Source of the DNA: Candidatus Zipacnadia bacterium | Lineage (GTDB): Bacteria; Armatimonadota; Zipacnadia; Zipacnadales; Zipacnadaceae | Length of the DNA: 12,695 nt | Assembly (NCBI GenBank): GCA_029821415.1 | Contig: JALGTJ010000116.1 | Location: forward strand, 1-12,695 | Direction: 5' to 3' | Shown here: one piece after another, positions 6,917 through 12,695 of the stretch | How positions within the stretch are numbered: position 1 is the first letter of the stretch | Layout of the letters: each line of letters begins with the position of its first letter | Program-made: the position numbers and the translations under genes | The notes under the pieces: model-generated | The model's input: only the letters and a program-made list of their open reading frames with translations | What the model was told of the DNA's origin: nothing | Database searches by the model: none

Positions 6917-8116
6917 CTAAGCGTATCTTTTCCAGGCTTGGATCATCAGCATTATCTTTTCCCACGGTACGCCGGCGTATATCCCCGGGACGGGGTGGAG
7001 AATAAAGCCTCCCCCTGGCGCCATTAGTTCTAACATATCTCTAATGTAGCTGGCAACCTCGTGCTGCTCGGCGTTGGCCAGCCAGATGTCAATGTTAAGG
7101 CCCCCCATGAGCGTCTTGGTCTTGCCCAGTTTCTGCTTCAGCAGGGCCATGTCCTCGTTGCCCTGCACCGGATCAACATCGCGGAAGACGTCAACCAGGC
7201 TTTTCCCGTACGCGTCCACCTGCTGAGTAATCCCTTCGCTTTGCTGCTGACAGAGCAGAGCGCCGGCCTGATGGCAAAGCTCTGCCTCCTCGTTCAGCAG
7301 AGGCAACAGAAACTGCTCGAAGTACTTTACTCCCCAGAAGTCGGGAGTGTCGTAATACCCGAATCGAGTGACCATATCCACGCCCACGTCCAGGACCATC
7401 TCCAGGTTACGCAGTTGCCAATCTTGAATGATACGCAGAAACTCCCGAATATACTCAGGTTCTAAGGCCAGGCTAATTATCGAATCCTGGATATCGGTGA
7501 GCCAGAGCAGAGCAGAGCCGCAGTAGGTGCGCCGCGCCAGGAAGACTACCTGACGCTTTTCGGCTTCCTTTTTCGCGAAGAGCGCATCCTCGCGCCAACT
7601 GGCGTAGTCCTGGCCGGAAATCGGCTGGAACAGGTAGCGCATCTTCTCCAGGTCTTGTGGCCCTTTGATGAGGAATTCCACGCTGCGGGAGGGATTGACA
7701 TCTTCCAGCAACCCGACTCCATCTATCATATCAGCTATCGGGCCGCGCGTGTTGCGGTTGATCTTGTGCCAGTCGTACAGATCATCAGTTTCCCTTATCA
7801 CTTGGCGCAGCGGTCCGGCCGGGGTGCGATACTCTTTGCCAAGCAAGGCATACTTTTGATTGGGTGGCTCTTCTCGCCAGGTGCGCACCTCGACATCGGG
7901 ATGGTATGAGGGGTCGGGCAGCCAGACTTCGACCATCGCGTCGGCTCCCAGCGCCAATAGGTCGTCGGTGCGCTCGAACTGGTTATTCCACCAGGCAACT
8001 GCTGGGTCATATAGGCAGTAACTGGGATGGACCTCTAAATGCAGCGGCACGTGGTCGGTCGGCTCGTGCGCACAAGTAGCCAGAATACGTTCTCGCGAGG
8101 TCATCGTGGTTTCCAT
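6917..8116 (-). CDS. URO-D/methyltransferase-superfamily protein, paralog 1
   Basis: A 399-residue protein of the uroporphyrinogen decarboxylase superfamily (heme HemE, and corrinoid/CoM methyltransferases MtaA and CmuA). The start SRERILATCAHEPTDHVPL (7-25) and the final GGGFILHPVPGI (368-379), PWEKIMLMIQAWKRYA (384-399) are typical of the large non-heme branch; true HemE has a conserved arginine-rich N-terminal motif not seen here. GYYDTPDFWG (253-262) and LLCQQQSEG (287-295) align with the second paralog. The position where MtaA-type enzymes carry an H-x-C zinc motif reads QQQSEG, so zinc-thiolate methyl transfer as in MtaA is doubtful. GGAGA about eight bases upstream supports the ATG at 8116; MTSRER five codons on is possible. 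It is 18 bases downstream of paralog 2, clearly the same operon. Reaction unknown; no corrinoid protein is nearby. Confidence 0.85.
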   Translation of the reverse strand: METTMTSRERILATCAHEPTDHVPLHLEVHPSYCLYDPAVAWWNNQFERTDDLLALGADAMVEVWLPDPSYHPDVEVRTWREEPPNQKYALLGKEYRTPAGPLRQVIRETDDLYDWHKINRNTRGPIADMIDGVGLLEDVNPSRSVEFLIKGPQDLEKMRYLFQPISGQDYASWREDALFAKKEAEKRQVVFLARRTYCGSALLWLTDIQDSIISLALEPEYIREFLRIIQDWQLRNLEMVLDVGVDMVTRFGYYDTPDFWGVKYFEQFLLPLLNEEAELCHQAGALLCQQQSEGITQQVDAYGKSLVDVFRDVDPVQGNEDMALLKQKLGKTKTLMGGLNIDIWLANAEQHEVASYIRDMLELMAPGGGFILHPVPGIYAGVPWEKIMLMIQAWKRYA

Positions 8117-8134
8117 GTATATTTCTCCGGCGCA

Positions 8135-9292
8135 CTAGGCATACTTTTTCCAGGCCTCAACAAATACCATAAACCGATCCCAGGGCACAATGGCAAATCT
8201 GACGGCCTCGTCAATTTCTTCGTCGCTGCCCCGCCCGACGGTCACCGGGGCATTCACTCCGCCCCAGATACAGTGGCGCTCGTCGAAAGCTGCTTTGACG
8301 GCGGCAAAATCCTCGCTCTTACGAGCGGCTAAAGGCTCCAGCCCTAAGTATACATCTACCGGCATATCATCGAGAATATCCCGATATAGGGTGTAGCCTT
8401 CGGGCATCAGCACGCAGAACAGCTTGCCGGCGTCGTGAACTATCTGTGCCAATTCCTCAATATGAGGCCGCAGGATCCGTTGATAACGCTCTCGCCCCCA
8501 GTAATCCGGGGTATCGTACCAGCCGCGGTACTGGACTACATCGGGCGCGGCCTCGAGCACGAGGTCCAGTATTTCTCGATTGTATCGCTGGATAATCTCG
8601 TAGAAGCGCGCGACGTAGTCGGGCTGTTCAATCACGGCGTAGAGAAACTCTTCAACTACGCACAGCCACATAAACCAATCGCCCACCGAAAGCCGGCGGG
8701 CGTGGCTGAGTAGGCCCATCTGCTCAGCGAACCGCTGGGCCTTGCGGGCATTCGCCAGCCATTCGTCGCGGGCGTGGCCAGTGGGTGGCTGTAACAGGTA
8801 TTCCAACTTATCCAAATCATCCGGCCCGCTGACCAATGGTACCTTATAGCGGGCGGTGAACCAGTCGTCCATCATATCAATCTCGTCGAACTCGTTTGGC
8901 TCCCGATGGGCGTGGCCCTGCCAGTCTGGCAAAAAGCTATAGTGGGTTGGATGATACCAGTCTCTAGTCTTGCGAACTTTTTGGACGAGCTTGCCAGCGG
9001 GAGTTTCATACTCGGCGCATAGAAGCGGATCAGGACCGTCCGGATCGTCCTCCTCCCACTTACGCACAGTAATCTCCGGGGGCGGCTCTGGAGTCGGCAT
9101 CCAGATGTCAATCACCGGATCCAGGCCCATCTCCTTCATCACTTCCGCTCGTTGGAACTGGTTGTCCCATTGCTTGGCAGCAGGTGTGCCCAGCACGGTG
9201 CTGTGGAATAGTTGCCCCAGAGGAATGTGGTCCACTTCCTGGCAGCAAATGGCGCGGAGCATCCGTTCTCTTGACGAGATCGTTGTCTTCAT
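8135..9292 (-). CDS. URO-D/methyltransferase-superfamily protein, paralog 2, with shortened C-terminal segment
   Basis: From the ATG at 9292 the product is 385 residues. It is homologous along its length to paralog 1: SSRERMLRAICCQEVDHIPL (6-25), WDNQFQRAE (42-50), VIDIWMPTPEPPPEITVRKW (60-79), GWYDTPDYWG (257-266) and LFCVLMPEG (291-299). The zinc H-x-C motif of MtaA-like enzymes is again absent, but a Cys (C293) and an E-G pair (E298-G299) are kept in both paralogs. Near the end, paralog 1's glycine-rich GGGFILHP stretch has no counterpart: VRFAI (364-368) runs directly into VPWDRFMVF, an in-frame loss of about 20 residues. The longer frame up to 9502 was rejected because it overlaps the preceding sialidase gene, while AGGGAGA lies ten bases before 9292. 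The gap after the sialidase gene is 85 bases. Function unknown; a diverged tandem duplicate that may form a heteromer with paralog 1. Confidence 0.85.
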   Translation of the reverse strand: MKTTISSRERMLRAICCQEVDHIPLGQLFHSTVLGTPAAKQWDNQFQRAEVMKEMGLDPVIDIWMPTPEPPPEITVRKWEEDDPDGPDPLLCAEYETPAGKLVQKVRKTRDWYHPTHYSFLPDWQGHAHREPNEFDEIDMMDDWFTARYKVPLVSGPDDLDKLEYLLQPPTGHARDEWLANARKAQRFAEQMGLLSHARRLSVGDWFMWLCVVEEFLYAVIEQPDYVARFYEIIQRYNREILDLVLEAAPDVVQYRGWYDTPDYWGRERYQRILRPHIEELAQIVHDAGKLFCVLMPEGYTLYRDILDDMPVDVYLGLEPLAARKSEDFAAVKAAFDERHCIWGGVNAPVTVGRGSDEEIDEAVRFAIVPWDRFMVFVEAWKKYA

Positions 9293-9302
9293 TATTTTTG
9301 GT

Positions 9303-9309
9303 TCTCCCT
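9303..9309 (-). promoter_or_regulatory. Shine-Dalgarno deciding the start at 9292
   Basis: On the minus strand AGGGAGA lies ten bases before the ATG at 9292. The resulting N-terminus (MKTTISSRER) matches the neighbouring paralog's start (METTMTSRER), which fixes the choice. Confidence 0.6.
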
Positions 9310-9377
9310 GTTGTTGCGGAGGTGTCGTCGGATTAACCCAGCGGTTAGCGATTGCAACTCTGGTGGATGGGCTGGGT

Positions 9378-10601
9378 TCATTGCTCAGGTAGCCGCCAGC
9401 GGACCGCCCCCACGGTCCGCACTCGGCTGGGGGGTGAGGCCATATAGACTGTGAAAATGTCTCCCCCGGGTAACTGGACGCTGTCGGGATAATAGAATTC
9501 ATAGCCTTCTTCGCTACGCAGGGTCAGTCTTGTTTCCCAGTTATGGCCGTCACTGCTAAAAGCGGCCTCCAGCGCACCGACGGAGCCGTAACGGCTGGCG
9601 AAAGTCATAAGGTAGCGATCGTCGGGCAGCGTAATTATGTTGGGGAAGCCGCCATCAAGCCCGGTGGGCGTGGGTGGGTGCCAGGTGTAACCAGCGTCGC
9701 TGCTCGTGGAGGTCAGAATGCGGCTATAGAAACCGGCAGGGGGCTCTTTGGGGCTTTCAACATATGCACAAACCAGTGCACCATTGGACTGCAGGCCCAG
9801 CGTGGGCATCCAGTAGTCGGTGCCTGCAGCCCAGCGGTAGCGGCCCTGCGGGTCTTCCATGACGTAAGTCTCGTCGCCCCAGGATTGGCCCATATCCCAG
9901 GAACGGCTTAGGCCAACGAAACGACTACGCCAGGGATAGCCTACCGCCAGCGGCACCAGCAGCGTGCCGTCAGCCAGTTCCAGGGGCTTGCGCAGGTTGT
10001 ACAACGACTCAGGGGCAAACGGTGTGAACATGCTGGGCTTGCCCCAGGTGACGCCGTTATCCTCCGAGAAGCGCACACTGACACCCTCTAAGGTAATAAC
10101 GGTGTCAAAACGAGGAAAGTGGCGGTGAAGCACTCCTTTCATCTGGGGGCGCTGGGGCCGTGTTGCCGCTTCCCCGACGATGGCACAGGCCATCAGCCGG
10201 CCGTCGGATAGAAGGCGGATAACTGGGTCAATTGCCAGACCGGCGAAGACTGGGTTGCTCGCAATAGGCTTGAATGATTGGCCTCCATCAGTTGATCTGA
10301 TAACGATAAGCTCAGTATCAGCATCGAAGAAAGTACTGATACCGCGCTGAAAGTTGGCCTCGTAGGCCCACGGGCCACACTTGCGTAGAATGACAACGAG
10401 GCTCCCGTCCTCCGCCTGGGCTATGCTGGGAAAATCAGCGTGGTAATCGGGATTGGGGTTCTGATAGGGTGTCAGGTGCTCAGCGTACGAGGGCTGTTGC
10501 GCCGGTGGCCCGTCCGACTGTTGATCGGCGCTGACCATAGACATAAGACATATAAGGCTAAATGCAATAAGGAACAGTCCGAGAGAAAGCTCTATGCCCA
10601 T
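9378..10601 (-). CDS. Secreted sialidase-fold (BNR/Asp-box) hydrolase
   Basis: From the ATG at 10601 the product is 407 residues. A signal peptide (MGIELSLGLFLIAFSLICLM, then SMVSA, cleavage near residue 25) is followed by a Gln/Pro-rich linker and a six-bladed propeller. Asp boxes are at about 103-110 (STDGGQSF), 179-186 (SEDNGVTW), 234-241 (SWDMGQSW, degenerate) and 300-307 (SSDAGYTW), with a weak one at 349-355 (SSDGHNW). Blade strands SDGRLMACAIVGE (132-144) and ADGTLLVPLAVG (210-221) are typical, and R73, R204 and R337 are possible triad arginines by position only. It is the first gene of the minus-strand cluster, so it would act outside the cytoplasm while the two URO-D proteins and the aldolase act within. 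It shares fold but little obvious sequence with the 1572-2816 protein. True sialidase activity is not proven. Confidence 0.85.
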   Translation of the reverse strand: MGIELSLGLFLIAFSLICLMSMVSADQQSDGPPAQQPSYAEHLTPYQNPNPDYHADFPSIAQAEDGSLVVILRKCGPWAYEANFQRGISTFFDADTELIVIRSTDGGQSFKPIASNPVFAGLAIDPVIRLLSDGRLMACAIVGEAATRPQRPQMKGVLHRHFPRFDTVITLEGVSVRFSEDNGVTWGKPSMFTPFAPESLYNLRKPLELADGTLLVPLAVGYPWRSRFVGLSRSWDMGQSWGDETYVMEDPQGRYRWAAGTDYWMPTLGLQSNGALVCAYVESPKEPPAGFYSRILTSTSSDAGYTWHPPTPTGLDGGFPNIITLPDDRYLMTFASRYGSVGALEAAFSSDGHNWETRLTLRSEEGYEFYYPDSVQLPGGDIFTVYMASPPSRVRTVGAVRWRLPEQ

Positions 10602-10605
10602 TCGG

Positions 10606-10613
10606 CTCCACCT
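10606..10613 (-). promoter_or_regulatory. Shine-Dalgarno deciding the start at 10601
   Basis: On the minus strand AGGTGGAG lies four bases before the ATG at 10601. An in-frame TTG at 10634 has no such site and would add eleven residues ahead of an otherwise good signal peptide, so it was not used. Confidence 0.6.
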
Positions 10614-10809
10614 GCTTTGTTTGTATGCTGGCAATAGGTCGGGTTCTGACCTGCCAGTTGTGCCTACCCTTCAACGATATTCTGTCAACTCTATTTCTAT
10701 TGGCTATCATAGTTGACCTGCCTCTGTTACGGAAAAGCGCAAGGACTTACTAAAGTGAACAGAGAATCATATCGTTAGCCGATAGCGAAGCTGGCGTAGG
10801 AAATGTGTT
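10614..10809. promoter_or_regulatory. Divergent intergenic region between sialidase and zinc-ribbon genes
   Basis: About 200 bases without a gene must hold the promoters of both flanking transcription units. On the minus strand there is a perfect TTGACA (10683-10688) without a good -10 at 16-18 bases, and a TATGAT (forward ATCATA, about 10706-10711) with only a weak -35. On the plus strand TTGACC (10713-10718) also lacks a -10. TGACCTGCC occurs twice as a direct repeat (10647-10655 and 10714-10722, 67 bases apart) and could be an operator. No single promoter can be named with confidence. Confidence 0.4.
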
Positions 10810-10998
10810 ATGATGGATGAGCATGCTATGCAGCAACAGTTGCCCGTGGAGGAAGCAGCGCATGGGAAGCGGGGCGTAACTCACTGGCGGCAATGCCCAA
10901 ATTGTGGTAAACCCGTGCTGATCACGACCTCCCAGTGCGGCTGGTGCGGCCAGTATCTGCTTCGTGAGAACGAGCCGGGCCAATCGAGTCCACTATAA
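10810..10998 (+). CDS. Small zinc-ribbon protein
   Basis: A 62-residue protein with two zinc knuckles, C29-P-N-C32 and C43-G-W-C46, ten residues apart, followed by QYLL. This is the compact zinc-ribbon pattern found in many small bacterial proteins that bind nucleic acid or partner proteins; no other domain fits. The first 28 residues are polar and the tail (RENEPGQSSPL) looks disordered. There is no signal peptide or membrane helix. AGGA sits eight bases before the ATG at 10810, and a second ATG follows immediately. Its stop is 20 bases before the start of the secreted TIM-barrel gene, so the two are probably co-transcribed. The function cannot be assigned. Confidence 0.75.
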   Translation: MMDEHAMQQQLPVEEAAHGKRGVTHWRQCPNCGKPVLITTSQCGWCGQYLLRENEPGQSSPL

Positions 10999-11018
10999 TC
11001 GGAAAGAGGACATTCAAT

Positions 11019-12695
11019 ATGAAGTTATGCCTATTGTTGGCTGTCGTTATGACTATCCTTCTGAGCACCAATGGCGAAGCTTGGTCGGCGGCGCAGCTCT
11101 ATGATCCCTTGAGCAAGGATATTATGTCAGATGAGATCTTTATGACCGGTATGTGGCATATGGCTGTCGAGCAGGTGAACGAAACTCCCCAGCGCTTGAC
11201 GGTGACCACGACCGGAGCTGTCTTTGAGTTTTCGCCAGGCACTGACAGACTACTTTGTCAGCATCGGTTAGGTAAGCAGCGCAGGGGTCTGCTACTGCGT
11301 TTCCCGACGGGGACACTGGCCGGATTGAAGGTCACTGTCCGGGGCAGCGGCGCGGCGATATTGCAGTCAGATGGCGGCATGCAGTTCAAGGTCAACTGCG
11401 ACTCACTGCTGATGATGCGTAGCAACCAACCCTGCGAGGTCCGCGCTCGCGTGTTGTGGCAGCCTGTTAAGCAGTACAGCCACGGGCCTCATCGGCTGCT
11501 ACTCGACCCTTACGGGGCGGTGGGACTCTTCCCAATTGAAGGTGCCTCCTTGCTGGAGGCAGATGCTGAGCTCTGCCAATATCGCTATGAGCTGCCGGCA
11601 GGATCAATGCTGTGGGCCTCGGTAGGCCCGCCCCGTCCCTATCCTTGGGAGCGCTCGCTACATGAGCAGGTCATCTGGACCTACTCGTGGAGTGCAGAGG
11701 GTGCGATCCCTGATGCTAAGCGCATCGCTTTAGACAGCCAGTATGGCAATATTCTGTGGTTGCAATCCGAAGTTATGCTCTGGCGCTCCTGGCAAACCGG
11801 CTTCGTTCCCCGATTGCCCCAGAAGTTTGCCCAGATGGTTCAAACAGCCCACGAACACGGGCTGAGAGTGATTATCTACGCTTCCCCTTACTACTTTGTG
11901 AAGGGTACTGACCAGGAGAGCAAGGTGATCCATATGGCTCCCAGTTTCCAGGCAGCCATGCCACCGCTGAGCACGACTACCGGCGAGAATCTTGCCTGGT
12001 ACCTTGAAGAGGCGCGCAAGGCTCTGGATAACCTCGGCGTAGATGGTCTCTATTTTGACGGGGTCTATAGGGATAGCGTGAAGAATAACTACATCTTGCT
12101 GCGATCAGCTCGTGAGCTGCTTGGCGATCAGCGGTTGCTATTTGTACATAACACTGTCAGTGCTCCGGGCGGGATGTGCTACAATCCCTCCGCCGACACC
12201 TGGGCTGATTTTCACCTGCGCGGTGAACACCGGCGACCCTTCCGCCCGGGGTATTTGCGCTGGTTCATTTCCTGTTACAATATCAGCAACAGCATCGGTT
12301 TTGTCTGCAACAACGCCGGTTTCCAGAGCCCTACCAGAGACCAAGTGGAGATGACTCTGGCCGCCAACTGCCGACTGCCGTATTTCTCGGGTGGCTCTTC
12401 CCAGTACTTGGATCCTTTGCAGAAGTGGTATTGGCCGCGGCTGAATGAGTCGTATCGGGCCTTTGTGGAGAAGCTGAACCAACAGCCTTGGCCCAAGCCA
12501 ATCCCTGACCTGGAGCAGCCTACTGTGCTGCCTCCCCGATTGGAGGTCCCGGGTTTGACTGAGGCGAAGTTGTCCCAGGCCCTCAGCGCCACCCTGGTGA
12601 TGGATACCTTCGGCGTTGGGGTTCCCACATATAAGAGTCCGATGACTCTGAACGGGATTCCCATAGGTTTGGTGCCCCCCAGTGGCGAAAGTTGG
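11019..12695 (+). CDS. Secreted TIM-barrel glycoside-hydrolase-like protein (partial, 3' end outside window)
   Basis: The frame is open from the ATG at 11019 to the window end (559 codons, no stop). A signal peptide (MKLCLLLAVVMTILLSTNGE, cleavage near AWSA 21-24) is followed by a beta-rich N-domain (about 40-210, with GVDGL-type barrel starting later). The barrel shows HEHGLRVIIYASP (278-290), NLGVDGLYFDGVYRD (338-352) and HLRGEHRRPF (399-408); D342, D347 and E403 are candidate active-site acids. After about residue 505 a new beta domain begins, and the last visible stretch (MDTFGVGVPTYKSPMTLNG) resembles a galactose-binding-like accessory domain. The three barrel motifs mirror those of the 3784-6021 protein, so both are probably members of one hydrolase superfamily of unknown substrate. 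GGAAAGAGGA ends eight bases before the ATG. It follows the zinc-ribbon gene by 20 bases. Confidence 0.8.
   Translation, partial: MKLCLLLAVVMTILLSTNGEAWSAAQLYDPLSKDIMSDEIFMTGMWHMAVEQVNETPQRLTVTTTGAVFEFSPGTDRLLCQHRLGKQRRGLLLRFPTGTLAGLKVTVRGSGAAILQSDGGMQFKVNCDSLLMMRSNQPCEVRARVLWQPVKQYSHGPHRLLLDPYGAVGLFPIEGASLLEADAELCQYRYELPAGSMLWASVGPPRPYPWERSLHEQVIWTYSWSAEGAIPDAKRIALDSQYGNILWLQSEVMLWRSWQTGFVPRLPQKFAQMVQTAHEHGLRVIIYASPYYFVKGTDQESKVIHMAPSFQAAMPPLSTTTGENLAWYLEEARKALDNLGVDGLYFDGVYRDSVKNNYILLRSARELLGDQRLLFVHNTVSAPGGMCYNPSADTWADFHLRGEHRRPFRPGYLRWFISCYNISNSIGFVCNNAGFQSPTRDQVEMTLAANCRLPYFSGGSSQYLDPLQKWYWPRLNESYRAFVEKLNQQPWPKPIPDLEQPTVLPPRLEVPGLTEAKLSQALSATLVMDTFGVGVPTYKSPMTLNGIPIGLVPPSGESW

Noticed and set aside
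9293..9502. Longer N-terminus for URO-D paralog 2
   Set aside because: The extra 70 residues overlap the end of the sialidase gene and contain no domain; the ATG at 9292 matches the paralog's start.
786..10721. Shared 12-base TAGTTGACCTGC in both divergent regions (786-797 and 10710-10721)
   Set aside because: Several 12-base matches are expected by chance in a window this size, and the first copy is simply a -35 element.
1..12695. CRISPR arrays, tRNA or rRNA genes, insertion sequences
   Set aside because: No regularly spaced direct repeats, cloverleaf sequences, transposase frames or terminal inverted repeats were found.

Overview
The window reads as a dense bacterial chromosome fragment (about 57% GC by eye) with Shine-Dalgarno-led genes, many secreted or sialidase-fold carbohydrate-active proteins and a pair of uroporphyrinogen-decarboxylase (URO-D) family proteins. 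This mix is common in uncultured saprophytes such as Armatimonadota, Planctomycetota-like or Hydrogenedentota-like bacteria. That placement is inference from gene content; no marker here fixes the phylum.

Layout. 1-686 (-): the N-terminal half of miaB, a tRNA methylthiotransferase, cut by the window edge and probably expressed from a nearly leaderless transcript. 687-914: a divergent promoter region. 915-1493 (+): a half-length T2SSF (GspF/PilC-like) membrane protein. 1572-2816 (+): a sialidase-fold (Asp-box) protein without a signal peptide. 2817-3091: an intergenic stretch with a possible decayed gene start. 3092-3787 and 3784-6021 (+): a secreted LamG-like domain followed by a glycoside-hydrolase-like TIM-barrel protein, most likely one gene broken by a -1 frameshift near 3755. 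6028-10601 (-): a four-gene cluster read right to left: secreted sialidase-fold protein, two tandem URO-D family paralogs, then an N-acetylneuraminate-lyase/DapA-family aldolase whose C-terminus is also frameshifted. 10602-10809: a second divergent region. 10810-12695 (+): a small zinc-ribbon protein and the first 559 codons of a second secreted TIM-barrel hydrolase-like protein that runs off the window.

How it may work together. The minus-strand cluster pairs an exported sialidase-fold protein with an aldolase whose Schiff-base region resembles NanA rather than DapA. This suggests release and intracellular cleavage of a sialic-acid-like or other keto-sugar-acid unit. The two URO-D-like proteins between them lack the HxC zinc motif of MtaA-type methyltransferases, so their chemistry is open. 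They are the best candidates for an undescribed step, for example handling a methylated or otherwise modified sugar. The flanking TIM-barrel proteins would supply extracellular glycan breakdown. No transporter, regulator, corrinoid protein or kinase is visible in the window, so the pathway is incomplete as seen.

Two independent inferred one-base deletions (near 3755 and near 6105) mean that either consensus sequencing errors or real gene decay must be considered.
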